Assembly (NCBI RefSeq): GCF_963678635.1
Contig: NC_087062.1
Coordinates: forward strand, 40,039,676 to 40,099,675
Length of the DNA stretch: 60,000 bases
Reading direction: 5' to 3'
Source: Symsagittifera roscoffensis
Lineage: Eukaryota > Xenacoelomorpha > Acoela > Convolutidae
Positions 29,514 to 41,134 of the stretch are shown in pieces (the stretch's first letter is position 1; every line of letters begins with the position of its first letter). The position numbers were made by a program, and so were the translations under genes. The notes beneath the pieces are model-generated. The model searched no databases. It saw only the letters and a program-made list of their open reading frames with translations, and was not told the origin of the DNA.

Positions 29514-30164
29514 CAATGGACGTTGTGCTCAAGAATGAAAGGTTTAAATTACTCGTAGATCCTGCTCAAATTAAGTGCAATGTTGCGTAACTGTCTTTTT
29601 CGGGGCTATATCGATTAATGCCTGCTTGCAGCAAGAATCAATCAGATGAAATTTACCTTCTCGCTGCATTGAAATACTCAAACAAAATGGTCTTTGCATT
29701 AGTGGGAATCTAAACAAATACATGTAATTCACCAATGGGAGCAGAATACCATGTATAGGCCAGATAAATGTGAAAATAAATTTGAAAAAAATTGGGCCTC
29801 TATGAAACTAATAAGCGAATGGTTCTGTTCAAATTAACATTTCTGTTTTCTAACATGTTCTAAATTGCTGCACTTTTAGCCTGTTACTGTTAACATGAGT
29901 TGCGTTTTCAGAATGCTGATCATCCGGTCACTAGTAGACAGGTTATTATCATGTTTCAAAATCATCATGTACTGTGCTTGCTTTTTATGAAAGTCAAGTC
30001 CGTAAATAATTTTTGTCAATCACGTCAGTGAATTCTATTTGTCACGTCTTTCCAAATTGTCACTATTTTGAACAGCACAAGTGTACAAAAAAGCAGACTT
30101 ATTGTAAACGAGCTTCAGATATAAGCCAGCCCAAGTTATCTCATTCGTCGAAACTATTTTCTGA

Positions 30165-30240
30165 TAGCGTTACTGATGAGCTAGTTGAAGTATTAAGCGC
30201 CTGCTTATTATTTGAAAGGTGCTGGGTTATACCTCGTTCG
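30165..30240 (+). repeat. tRNA-derived SINE head (degraded)
   Basis: GAGCTAGTTGAAG (30178-30190) resembles an A-box, and GGTGCTGGGTTATACCTC (about 30218-30235) resembles a T-arm/B-box. The AAAGGTGCTGGGTT core recurs in the SINE-like piece near 33400, suggesting a shared family. Confidence 0.4.
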
Positions 30241-30680
30241 TTTGCACTACTTTTTTGCACGTAATAAGGTGAAGGTGATGGGATTGAAATTGTTTGAAGG
30301 TTTTTGAAGTTTTATTCAGTGATATCCAATAAAACGATTTCAAATTATTAAAAAGCGGCTAGTAAACATTATTAAACAAACCAGACAAAACTGAACTAAT
30401 TGAGAAAATCAAAAAGAATAAAGGCCAAAATTTTTTAATGGACCAAGTGTTGAGGGAAACATAAAATACTAATTTGTTTTTGAGACTAAGGTATAATAAA
30501 TATCTAAAATCTGCAAAGAATAGGCTGGGTAGCTGCTTTAAGTTTGTAAACATTATTTTAAAACAATCATATTAATTTTATAAAATGCTTATCGTTTAAA
30601 AAAACTAGCATTTCACAGATCTCAAGTGGGCGCGGGTTTTCAGATACGCTTTAGTGATCTCAATTTCAAAAATCATGTTA

Positions 30681-31290
30681 AGAGTCGATGAACGTAGTTC
30701 AGACTGTTATATAGGTTTTTTTTCTGTTTACTTGCGTTCATCGACTCTTTTTCAACTGTCTGTTGGTTATGTTTTTATCACTTTCGTTGCGTGGTTTCTC
30801 AGATGTTTCACCAGGATCACCAAGTTCAAGTTTTCAGGAGTCAATGAACGTAGTAAAGACTATTTTTATATGGCTTGATGGTTTTTTCTTTTTTTTTTTC
30901 AGGAAAAAGTCTGTTTTTTTTCACGCACAAATTTGCTTTTTTTTTGCGGTTCGACCGTTCATTTTTTATTCAAGTTCAGTTCATTTCCTTTGTTAAAAGG
31001 AAGGCGAACTCAACTATCGAACAGCAAAAGTGTAAAGGTCACGAAAAACGTGGCCGACTTCTAGTTTCGAAAGTGGATTTAAATTATCAGATTTCCGAGC
31101 GAAGTAAAAAAAAATTAACCTATAGATATCCAGTTTTCTCAAATTGGGTTAATTTAATCAAAAAGTATTAATCATAAATTAATTTGGAAAGTTCAAAGCT
31201 ATAAGGTCATATATTTTTCTTCGAAATTCTTATTTCTTTGCTTGCGTTCATGACTTTTCCAACTGTCTGTTGGCTATATTTTTAACTTCT
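30681..31290 (+). repeat. Repeat R1, copy 3
   Basis: Diverged R1 copy with AACGTAGT, the TTTTTTTTTCAGGAAAAAGTC block, GGCGAACTCAACTATCGAAC, GTCACGAAAAACGTGG and a terminal AACTGTCTGTTGGCTAT. It begins with a short inverted pair: AGAGTCGATGAACG (30681-30694) and its exact reverse complement at 30735-30748. Confidence 0.75.
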
Positions 31291-31571
31291 CAAAGAAAAT
31301 TGAGCATATGATGATCGGTATTGATTCAAAATTGTCTGCAAATTGACTCAAATTAAACGTTCACAAACATTCACCGAATAACCCGATCATTTAAGCTACC
31401 GTGAGTCTTCGAAATATATATTTTTTGTAGGTGACGATGGTAAATCTTTTTGATGATTGATTTCAATTTCTGATTGTAAATTATCCATGCTTGATATCTA
31501 GGTTGATTGATCCATGATATCTAAATTCCTTGTAGATGAAGTAAAGATCTTACTGTAAGTGTTTGTTTGAG

Positions 31572-31763
31572 GAACCCCTGGATGCGATGAAGTCGAGACA
31601 GGAGACGATGATTCATCAGCTGAAGTCGATGGAAAATGTGATGCTTGAGATGCAGAAGGCACAACAGGTAATGCAGCAGAATATCAGCAGAATCGCAGTC
31701 AAACAGGGCGTAGAATTGAATGAAGACGACTACGTGGGAGAAGTGGATGATGATGAAGATTGA
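31572..31763 (+). CDS. TRPA1: TRPA1-like channel last coding exon: coiled-coil C-terminus
   Basis: Terminal coding exon after a TTTGTTTGAG acceptor, in phase with the preceding exon, ending at TGA 31761-31763. The 63 residues contain a heptad-like amphipathic helix (MIHQLKSMENVMLEMQKAQQ and onward) corresponding to the C-terminal tetrameric coiled coil of TRPA1, then an acidic tail (EVDDDED). The coiled coil assembles the four subunits beneath the membrane. An AATAAA at 31980-31985, about 220 bases after the stop, is a reasonable poly(A) signal. No frame problem was seen, so the three exons together are compatible with a working gene. Confidence 0.85.
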   Translation, partial: EPLDAMKSRQETMIHQLKSMENVMLEMQKAQQVMQQNISRIAVKQGVELNEDDYVGEVDDDED

Positions 31764-31979
31764 AGATACGTTTATAAATAATTGTTCACCAACTAAATCG
31801 AACAAATAGTCTCAATAATCATGATAAAATATCACTGCAAAGAAATTTGAACTCGGGAAATATAATTGGACCAAAGAAAAAGAAGCAATGATTTGACTGA
31901 AGGAAAATCTAAAGAACGCTAAGAACTGTTAACAGGGTTACAGAGGGAATATCAGAAGTTAAAATCAAAACACCTTATT

Positions 31980-31985
31980 AATAAA
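31980..31985 (+). terminator. Candidate TRPA1 poly(A) signal
   Basis: AATAAA about 217 bases downstream of the TRPA1 stop codon, in otherwise non-coding sequence. Confidence 0.4.
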
Positions 31986-32681
31986 TAACTTGTGATAATA
32001 TGCTTATTTGCACATTCATATCTAGGAGGAGTAACATTAAAGACGAAGAAAACAGGTGGAATATCTTTCTTTTCAGTTTTCTAGACGCCAAAATAATGCA
32101 CATTCGACTGTTTAATTCAATGCACAGCTTGGTAAAATTTTTTATATCGTTAGTATCTTGAACTAACTTGACTGTTGTAATCTAGAATTGTTATCTTTGT
32201 TTCTGCAATTTCAAGCTATGATTTATGTTTTTTTAGTATCAAAATGAAAAAATTTTAATTGTGTATAGATTTCTCAATCATTCAAAATTGTGGTAAAAAT
32301 AGTTGGTGAAAATAGTTTTCAATTCCGGATGCCTTAATTAAAATTGCTCAATTGGATTTTCAAACGAGTATTAGATGTAGTGTTTACAACATCAGTGTGA
32401 ATAAACCGAAAGCTTATGTCAGTGTATAAGCCAGTCGAAAATTAGGTTGTAGCTTTCCTAAATTATGAAAAATGAAATATATTTCATTAAAATATGATCG
32501 ATATTTCTAAGAAAGGCAAGATATTTAAATGGGACAGGCAAAACTGAAGCATTTTAATCTAATTTGGCCTCAAACGGAAGCTGTCTAGTTTTTCCGTTCT
32601 TATTAATTTCACAAATACGAGACAAATGCGTTTTTAATTGTTGTTGGATTCACATTTTATATCTTTTTATAATGATGCAAG

Positions 32682-32830
32682 CAGGGGAGGATCTAGGATT
32701 TTCTTGAAGAAAAATCGAAAATTTTGTCAACCATTTTTAAAGTCGACCAAATTGCTCTCCCAAAACACTTAAACAGACCCTGTTGTTGCCAAATTTTTGT
32801 TTGGGAAAACTTTATAAGGAGTTTTCTTTT
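32682..32830 (-). repeat. MITE family M1, truncated copy
   Basis: Starts CAGGGGAGGATCTAGGATTTT and continues with GTCGACCAAATTG and ACAGACCCTGTTGTTGCC, matching the reverse complement of the right half of the complete copy at 50954-51304. The opposite terminus is not found. Confidence 0.7.
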
Positions 32831-32929
32831 TGACCACATTGTTACAACCACGCAATGGAAAAAGCTTTGTATTTGGGTGTTCATTTTCTAGTGTCAATGA
32901 ACAAAATGAAGACACTAAGTTAGTGTGTG

Positions 32930-33080
32930 TTTAAGAATAATAAACGTAGTGAGTTATCTTATATAGGTCTTGCTGATTTTTTAAAAATTTTTCCAGGAAA
33001 AAGTCTTAAAATTTGTTCACGCTCAATTTTGATTTTTAGTGGTTTGATTTGTGATATCTTTTTAAGCTCAGTGCATTTCT
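32930..33080 (+). repeat. Repeat R1, partial copy 4
   Basis: Contains AATAATAAACGTAGTGAG, TATATAGGTCTTGCTGAT, CCAGGAAAAAGTCTTA and TTGTTCACGCTCAATTTTG in R1 order, then diverges. Confidence 0.7.
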
Positions 33081-33354
33081 ATTTTTGAAAGCTCAAATTG
33101 TTAAGCGCTCTAATTTGATGTTTTTGCGGTTTGACTACGCTTGCAATCGAACTGAAACTGATTCACCTCCTGTTTTAACTTGAAATTGTCCGTAGTTTTG
33201 TTGCTTGAACAGTTTGATCAGAACAACAACTTGTTTTTTGCACGCCGATTGATTATTGGGAGAAACATGCTTGCGAGTAGACTTTTTTCCGGGTTAACAA
33301 CTTTTTAATAGAATCAATTGGTATCTTCATTCATAATGATTTCAAATTTCTTAG

Positions 33355-33425
33355 AGTCTAAGCGTCAAGTCTGGAGGTAACGAATGCGCCTGGGACGCCA
33401 AAGGTGCTGGGTTCAAATCTGACGG
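33355..33425 (+). repeat. tRNA-derived SINE head
   Basis: A tRNA-like stretch: TAAGCGTCAAGTCTGGAGG then GGTGCTGGGTTCAAATCTGA with a good B-box (GGTTCAAATCT, about 33409-33419), followed by a T-run. It lacks a convincing acceptor stem, so it is a SINE rather than a tRNA gene. Confidence 0.5.
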
Positions 33426-33429
33426 TCTG

Positions 33430-36400
33430 TTTTTTTTCTAACGGAAAATAGTCCGTTTCGAAAAAAGAAATTGTCGGCTTATTATTGTCTTCTTATTCTT
33501 TGTTTCTTTTTCAGCTTAAATGCTATTGTAGAATTGTTTTTCATAAATTTTAGTACATTATAGTTGCTTTTAGTGTTTTAATTTACCTCTGCTATTAGTA
33601 ATTTTACTGAACTTGACATTTTCTATTTTTGTTCCATTTAAAAATTGTATTCTGCTCCCATGATTTCGGCCTTTTTTTTCTATCAGCTTAGTGACCGATT
33701 TTTGAGTCATTACAACGGAAACATATATTTTTTGCTCACCTCTGAATCGCACAAAACGCTAAAAGTCTTAATAGAAATATAGTTTAATTGTTCACATTTT
33801 TTTTCCGGTATCGTTTTTTCTTTTTTTTTCCGGCTTGATACGTTTCGGCCTGTGTTATATCGGCTTATTGGCTTCATTTTGCGTCTTTTGACGAGCGAAT
33901 TTTTTTTTGGTGCGTGTCTGTCTTTTGAGGGCGAGGGGCTTAACAACTTCTTATTGATTCTAAATTTTTTTGAGTTTTATTTCGGCTTTTTTAGTTTCCT
34001 TTGTTCGGGCTTTATAGTTTTCGGTCTGTATTATATCCGCTCAGTGGCCTCATATTGTTTAATTTGACCAGCAAATAAAGTTTTCTTAGTGCTTGTGTTT
34101 TTAGGGGTGGGGCGGACTGAATAACTTTTCAGAAGGGGGGTTTTCCGGCGAGGGGGCTTTTTAAATTTTAAACCTTGTTGATTTTTTTGTCTTAGGGAGT
34201 TTCTGACTAGATATTTTTGGCTTTGTTACCGCTGGGTACATAATCGTCCGAAGCTTATGTCAAAATCTATTGCGTTGGCATGTTTTTGTTTCAAAACTAG
34301 CTTTATTCATTTTGATAGATTCAGTTTTTTTTTACCTTTTCATTTTCTAATTTTTTTTCTGGTTTTGTATTGCAAGTGGTGCGAAGCGCAGCTTCGCCTC
34401 TGAGCTTCAAGTTCAATTTAAAGTTCTTCGCCTGATGGAACGAAGAGAAAGCTCTGCTGTACGAAAAAACAAATTGCGCATTAAAAAAAAACAAGAATTC
34501 ATTTAGATTTCTCAAATGGACTTTAATGTTTAGATTTTCCAGGTTTTCTCTGATTGGGATAATTGAATGAAACAGAACTCAATGAATTTTTCTTGAAGTT
34601 CAAACAGATTAGCGGTGATAATTTTGAATAATGAAAACCTTTCAATTGAAATTTGACGCTTCCAGTTTTTGCTGGCTGTAGTGTATTTTGGGGATTATAG
34701 TTTCGAGCTGTCTTTATTTCTGTTTGGCATTCATTTGCTGAATTGAAGGAAAAAATTACAAATGGTCTAGTTTTAAAATAAAATTGAAGGTTTTACTGAA
34801 ATTTTTTATTAAAAGGTTTTTTTTTCAGTAAATTTGAACGTGATTTTTTTTTTTCCTGGAACCACCAGGATTCTTCACACCAGATTCCTGGAAAACTCAA
34901 GATTTCTTGTGCGCTTTGTCTATCGGTTTTCAGCTCATTTCAATTTCATTTGTTGACTGGAAAGATCATACCGTTTTTCAATAACTAAATGCGAATGGCG
35001 CAGGAAAAAGGTAATACTTTGTTGTTTTGAAGTGGACTTTGTTTTGCAGATCTTCCAGTGAAATAAAAATTTACCTGCTCCGTTAATTGTTGTTCCGACC
35101 ATTAAAAATAGGGAGGAATTTTGTGTTGGGGCGTTTTAGTTTTTTTGTTTTCCACTTAAAATCAGGTACCACAAAAAAATCATCGAACTGGGTGGAATGA
35201 TATATCATAATAAAACCCTTTCAAACCACAATAATAAATTTTTCTAATTTCGAGAAAAACCGTTATGAATTTTAATTTTTGTTGAAGTTTGAGCGTCGAA
35301 AGCCATCGAGCAGGCTTATTTAAGCTTAATTAGGCCGTTTACAAAAACTTAATTATGTTTCTTTGCAATTTTACTTGACAAAATTCGCTTTTGGCGATTT
35401 TTGATGCCATTTTAATAATCATAAAATTTCTGCAACAAAAAATTGAAAAAAAAATGTGCATTTTTTTCCGGTCATTTTTTGCAAAAACTGTTCTTCGGTT
35501 TGCCTATTTTACTATGACGGTCAAATATGCCTATTATTTTATTTCATGTCAGATCTTTTTTATCACGCCACGCAGAAAAAGCTACACTAATATGAAAAAA
35601 AAATGATTAAATTTTTTAAGACTATGGTTGGAACATTGTGCTACTTGCCCAGCAACCGGCTATCCTTGTTTTTAATTTGGTTAGTTTTTTCTGAAAAACT
35701 ATTCAAACAAACGATTATATCAAATGATAAAGCTTGGCTGGACAGGAGAAAATTATTTTACACCAACAAATTTTTTGAGTCCAATTTTTTTTTGTAACTC
35801 ATTTGGAAGATAAATACCCCTAACATGTGAATCAATTAAACAGCTAATTTTCAGTTTCTCTATCTTGTATTATTTCTTGAGCTCTTAATTGAGAGAAAGT
35901 TTTTTTAGATGAAATGAATTTGCCCAAGCGGCTGACAAGTGTAAGAGAAGTTTCTTTAAATTTTTCCTACATTTGACGGCAACGCTTGTTAAATACCAAA
36001 AGTCAGCAAAGTGTCAATTTTACTCATTTTCACAGCATTTTTTTCAGCTCAATTTTTCTCAGAAACTGAGTTTCATCAATTAAGCTGGAAGCAACTACAG
36101 TATTATTCTGTTGGGTTTCTTTTAAACATTCGTTTACACATAAGTTGACTGAGTGAATCCGGTTCACTCACAGAAGAACAATGGGCTGCAAGCTATTGCT
36201 GGATTTGATCGGGGAGCGGAATTGAACACCTAATGATATTTAAGTTTATTTCGATTACCCGCAGCAACCGTAGTTATCTGGACAGTTTCATTGACATCCA
36301 CCCATTAAGATTGAAGAACTTCTGTTGAACGTCTTCGAATTGCCAAAAAAATAGGAAAAAGAGCCCAATACACTCAATTTACTGCAGCCAAAAGTGGAAA

Positions 36401-36723
36401 AAAATCCAAAAATACTTTTCTGATGCTAAAAGATTTTGAGTCAAACTGGTTATGAAAGGTTAGCTGTCGCTTCAATTTTTGTCTCGCAAACTTTAACGCT
36501 CTTGATTTAAGCTTTTAACAGAATTTTTTTGTTGTTTGCAAGATATCAATTCTGTGATATCTGAATGTAAAATTTGTCATTGTTCCGACCATTGAAATTG
36601 GCGAGGAAATTTGCATTCGTGTGTGCTCTAGTTTTTTATTGTTTTGTACGCAAAATCAGGTACCACAAAAAATCATTAGAGTGACTCGAGTGATATATCT
36701 TGTTGAAGCCCTTTTCAAGAACT
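33430..36723. other. Intergenic, no gene seen
   Basis: T-rich with only short chance ORFs. Two related segments, at about 35090-35225 and 36575-36720, share TGTTCCGACCATT, AAAATCAGGTACCACAAAAAA and TGATATAT blocks in the same order, a further dispersed repeat (R2). A weaker relative of its first part occurs near 1250-1320. Confidence 0.55.
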
Positions 36724-36966
36724 TGTCTAGGTTCACACCTTGATATATGAGTATTTCCAGAATTCGAACGGATTGGTAACCTAACTCAAGATAAGCTCCA
36801 GGATGATCAGAAAACAAATGAATGTTAATGTGTATTCTCTAGCTCTGAGAATTCATGCTCTCTCACTTTTTAGCCATTTCAGTCAAGGCCATCCGACGAG
36901 TTATAATAATCTAATATATATACATAGATTTGCATCAAAAGTTTGTGCCAATCCGCCTGGGTGACA
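36724..36966 (-). repeat. LTR of old element (3' LTR in element orientation)
   Basis: Shares with 40886-41134 the blocks ACCTTGAT, GAACGGATTGGTAA, CTAACTCAAGATAAGCTC, GAATTCATGCTCTCT and TTGTGCCAATCCG, with many substitutions. Its right end is GGTGACA, corresponding to GATGACA in the other LTR. Confidence 0.8.
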
Positions 36967-37123
36967 GTCCTGTCTTTAAAATATTTGAGTTTTTGAGTCC
37001 TTGAAGAACTATAAGTGAGTTTATAACGTCCCGGTGGGACGAGAGTTTCAGAACCCCGTTTCCGATCTAAGCAAGCTTGTTTGGCTTTTTCTTGATTCAG
37101 GATTTTTGCTGAACTATTCGTTG

Positions 37124-38000
37124 CTATGATTGACAAAGGTTTGTTTGATTTTTTCCCATGTGGGTTCCGAATGGGGATATTTTTGTAATTCCGCACGGAG
37201 TAACTCTCAAAGTTTTGAAGAATTCAGCTACGTCTGACGCTAGTTTAAATGGTGTGGAAGTTTTGTCTATACGCAGTACTATTAGCGTACAATTATTTAA
37301 TGTTTGTATCATGTGTTCAACTATGCCTTTATATCTGTGGTCGTCTACGGGTGTGAATAAGTTTTTTGTTGTTTTTTTTTACGGAAAACGTGATTTTTTT
37401 GCCCGACAAATTTGAGATTGGTTGCATTCTAGTTATCGCGGTCCACAGTTCTACTGAAATATACCTCGGCATAAATTTTGTCGCTATATCTGCGGTTGTG
37501 TTTGATGTGACTTCTGCCGTTGAGAGTACTGAATGTTTGTCCAGGGCAACTAAAATTAATGCGACCCTATTTACCACATCTGGCAAAGACTCTTCGAAAT
37601 CTAATTTTACTTATTCATTGGGTGCGACTACCAATTCCATTAGCAAAGGTGGAGTTTTTCCTAATGCTGGCTTTATTTTTCTATTTTGCTCTGTGCAGTG
37701 TCAGCATTCTCGAGCCACTTGTACGATGTTTCCATGCATATTTTGGAACCAGACATGTTCACACAGATCAAACATCGCGGTAGCACCGAGGTGTGTCAAG
37801 TGCACGCTGTCGAGGCTTGTTTGTTGCAGTTATGAAGGTATTACGATTCGCTCGTCTATCAGGAGGCAACAGTATCTGACGTGGAGGCAATTTTCTGTAC
37901 CAATAGTCTCCGCAAGCACACTTCAGCACCTCCCAGTCTGTTCCTACCGAAGTTCACAAACGGTTTCGTGTTCCGATCTTTCCGTGTGACTTCGGCTTTA
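37124..38000 (-). pseudogene. Integrase remains of old element
   Basis: On the minus strand, a zinc-finger-like region (ECWHCTEQN near 37690) is followed by a core with RVALILVALDKHSVLSTAEV (about 37505-37566), which matches the beta strands around the first catalytic Asp of retroviral-type integrases, and then FGTHMGKNQTNL (about 37130-37170). Several frames are used, with stops between them. Non-functional. Confidence 0.65.
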
Positions 38001-39169
38001 AAGCTGTTTCCATGCACTTTTTTTCTGTATAGCTGTGTATCGGTTCCGCCCCTGTATCCGTCCAGCCATCCACCGTGGCCTCTACATTGTCAGTATCCTT
38101 TCGTGACAGGCCTCCAGTAGTTTTGCGGCATAGTTGTTTGCTTCAGACAAGGCAGTCATCGTCGGTGGTGTCTCATTGGGGCCATCTCTTCTATATGGTG
38201 GTGTGTAGGTTCCACCATGCGTACTCAATTTTCGTAATGCTCGCTTACTTCAACCGTTAATTTTGTTTATGCCTCCAAACGTGCTGACTTTTCCTCGTTT
38301 CTGTTGTTTAGTTTCCTGATTATGTTCGCTCCGTTTGTGTTTGTGTTAATGTCAATCTTTGTTCCTGTGATTTTTTCAGTTTTTTTTGTGTGTTTCGGTC
38401 GATTGTCTCCTCCTTTTGTCTATCTTTAGAGTTGGTATGCCTCTCAGTGAAAACAATCTTCGGAAAGTTTTGCTTTCTGGCTCTTTCCTATATGATCTCC
38501 CAAGCGTATTGTACTTCTGATTGGACAGAGTCCAAAGTCGGCTACTTTGTATCCTCGTTACTGTTCGGGAGGACGACGTCCATAATTAATACGTTGTCTT
38601 TGTTCTTCGGCTGTTCCATCTTGGATTGGATAGATTTTCTTTTCAATTTGACTCGACTCTCCAACTGATCTTAGTTTTACGATTTACCAACTCTTAGTTT
38701 AGTTTTACCAAATCATAAATTTACGATTTATGTTTTTAGTTTTTGATTATTTTTGGTGGTCAGCCAATCTCCGAGTGGATATTTTTTCTAGTGACTGTTT
38801 TTATTTGGTGCTGAATAACCAATTTAAAAGCATTTATGACTTCAAATTTCGTGGTTGCATTCTTTCGTGTTCCGCGCGCTTTTTGATCACCTGATTTGGT
38901 GCTCGCTTTTGATTGGCCAACTTGTTGAGAAGGAGGTTGTCAACCAATTCAAGATCGAAACAAACGACTTAATTGACGCCAAAAAATTTCCCCGTCGTAC
39001 TCACTGGGGGTAACGCTAATCCTACCGGATTTTTCGACATAGTCTATGAGTCCAATTTTTGTTCACGCCAAATGTTTAATGTCAAAGCTGAGTGGGATCT
39101 ATGAATCCACCTAGAAAAGCTGCTTTTTCGGCTTTTTGATAACTCACCTGCATGTAACCCGCTAATTAA

Positions 39170-39420
39170 AACTTGGTAGTCTGCATTGTTGGTAAAATCT
39201 AATAAATCTTTCAAGTGTTCGATCGCTCAATCGGCCCCTAGCATTTCTAGTTCGTTTACTAAATACTTTTCGTCTGATGAGTTTGAAAACCTCGAGGCCT
39301 AGGCATTTACTACGCAACCCTTTTCTGTACGATGCTCTCAGGCTGCTCCTAAGCCAAATGTCGATTCATCATAGACCACACGGTTCTCTATGTATTGATT
39401 GAATTGTTTGTTTTCGGTTA
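39170..39420 (-). pseudogene. RNase H remains of old element
   Basis: Minus-strand translation gives pieces such as YDESTFGLGAA, then ASRFSNSSDEKYLVNELEML and AIEHLKDLL, the order seen in Ty3/gypsy RNase H (catalytic DxS...E). In-frame stops interrupt it. Confidence 0.6.
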
Positions 39421-39572
39421 TTTTAGATATCAATTTTAACACCTATTTAAAAGCGGTTGAATGTTCCGCTTTTCAATTTATAGTTTTGTAATTGTCTGTT
39501 TTTAGCAGTGGTTTAACGTTGTTGCTTTTTGTGCTACGTTTGGTATGTATCCGTGAGATGGTGTAAAAGTTT

Positions 39573-39947
39573 TCAGTTAAAAAACGTTTTTTCAGGTGCA
39601 GTGAGTTTTTCTTTTGCTTCCCTTTTTCGAATTAATAGCCAAGTGCGCTCACTATTTATGTTGTAGCCAAGCCATTCTGCTTGTTTACATGCAAGTTTGC
39701 ATTTTTCGAGCCATTTCGCTAGATTATCTTCATCTAGTTTATTAATGTTTTTCATAAATGTGTTTTGTACTTCTTTTGACCCTTTTGTTACAATTAATAT
39801 ATCGTCTAGATATGCGTCTGTAATTTCGCAGTTTGCAAGCGTGAGAATTTTTGCTTCTTCTGTAAGGCCACTAAGTCCTGCTTGGAAATGGTATTTTCCA
39901 GTTGCATTACCTCCTGTGAGACTGAAATTGCATTGTTTCCAGATCAA
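39573..39947 (-). pseudogene. Reverse transcriptase fragment of old element
   Basis: 124-codon minus-strand fragment containing CNFSLTGGNATGKYHFQAGL, the active-site motif AYLDDILIVTKG and CKLACKQAEWLGYNI. It aligns motif by motif with the young element at 42425-49008 (same CNFSL, YLDDI and EWLG positions). The active-site aspartates survive, but the fragment is isolated by frame breaks on both sides. Confidence 0.8.
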
Positions 39948-40187
39948 GAGGGATTTTTGAGTACGCGTATCGTAGGTCTAGTGTTGACAAAAGGGTTTGT
40001 TCCTTGTCTTTCGTTTTGATGATTTGCGCAATATTGTCCACCAATAACTCGATATTAGGCATCTAGTATTTGTTTTCATGGATAAATTTGCTTATCTGTT
40101 TTGAGTTAAGTGCCACTTTTACTGCTCGATCCTTTATACCGTTGTCACAAAAAGACTGATGAATTGTTTGTCTGAAAATTTCTCGCG

Positions 40188-40582
40188 TTATTGATTTGCT
40201 TCCCATCTATCCTTTTGTCTAAATCCTTCTCTACTTGTTCCTGTAGATGTATTTATTGGTACGCTTCTTTCTTTTTGTTGTATCGGGGTAGCATCCTTCA
40301 GGAGTTGTGTTATCATTATGATATTTTTCAATTTTCCAATTCTTACGCATAATTGTTGAAAATTGTTTTTCACCCATTGTTTTATTTCTGGGTCTGAGTT
40401 TTCTTTTTCAGTTTGTCATGAACCAGTCTTCTGCCAATCTCTGGCAGAATGTTCCGTCCTATGATGTTCGCTTTTTGATCAAATACCTTGATGAATGGCG
40501 CTGAATGTAGTAATGGTCCAACCCCCGACTCTATTGCAACGATCAGTCGCCTTTTGGAATAATGTACTCGCCGTTTCAGCAT
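40188..40582 (-). pseudogene. Protease-RT linker remains of old element
   Basis: Two minus-strand open pieces (40382-40582 and 40188-40373). The first has ANIIGRNILPEIGRRL, corresponding to the ILGNDNLPKVG post-protease motif of the young element. The second has CVRIGKLKN and PIQQKERSVP, corresponding to the stretch before the RT fingers. They are in different frames. Only about 400 bp separate this region from the LTR, so gag is essentially missing. Confidence 0.65.
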
Positions 40583-40785
40583 GCCAATTGTTTTTAGCCG
40601 TATCCTCTGGTGTGATGTATTTGATTATTGCTGATATGTCATTCGCTCCCAATCTTTGTGCATTTCTTTAGTTTAAAAAGGACATCAGAATTCCTGGGTC
40701 TGCAATCGCGAATATATAATCTGTCTTTGCTTTTAGTATTTCTATTTGACTGCTTAAATCATTTTCATGAAAATTTGCTCAAAAT

Positions 40786-40893
40786 ATGTTGACTGGGATG
40801 GTTTGATAGTCGCTGGTTTTTCTCTTGATAAATTGCGCTAAAAATATGTTGACTGGGATGCTTTGATAATCGCTGGTTTTTCCTTTGATAAAA
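40786..40893 (-). repeat. About 63-bp tandem duplication next to old LTR
   Basis: Two tandem copies share ATGTTGACTGGGATG and TCGCTGGTTTTTC, ending in TTTGATAAAATG at the LTR border. Confidence 0.7.
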
Positions 40894-41134
40894 TGTCATA
40901 CCTTGATGTATAAGTAAATCTAGAATCGGAACGGATTGGTAAACTAACTCAAGATAAGCTCAATGATGATAAGAAAACACCTGAATGTGAACGTCTTTTC
41001 CTTAGTTCTAAGAATTCATGCTCTCTGTTACTTTTTTGCCAAATCGGTCAACACTATCCAGCGAGTTACAATTATCCAGCGAGTTACAATTATATGTATG
41101 CAGTATGAGCTTGTGCCAATCCGACCGGATGACA
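40886..41134 (-). repeat. LTR of old element (5' LTR in element orientation)
   Basis: Counterpart of 36724-36966. In element orientation it ends ACATTTTATCA, the same terminal sequence as the LTRs of the young element at 42425-49008, showing the two families are related. It contains an internal 18-bp tandem duplication (ATCCAGCGAGTTACAATT, about 41058-41093). Confidence 0.75.

Larger units (their letters stand above)
36724..41134 (-). mobile_element. Old, decayed Ty3/gypsy element (Mag-like), minus strand
   Basis: About 4.4 kb flanked by two diverged LTRs of roughly 240-250 bp in the same orientation. Minus-strand coding remains appear in the order protease-region, RT, RNase H, integrase. 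The internal part is only about 3.9 kb against about 6.2 kb in the related young element at 42425-49008, and little lies upstream of the protease region, so most of gag has been deleted. Stops and frame changes are frequent. No target duplication was recognised. Confidence 0.8.

Noticed and set aside
33355-33425. Functional tRNA gene
   Set aside because: B-box is good but acceptor and anticodon stems do not pair convincingly, and a related degraded copy exists, so a SINE is more likely.
37366-37989. 207-codon plus-strand ORF
   Set aside because: It is the antisense of the decayed integrase of the minus-strand old element, whose minus-strand motifs are recognisable.
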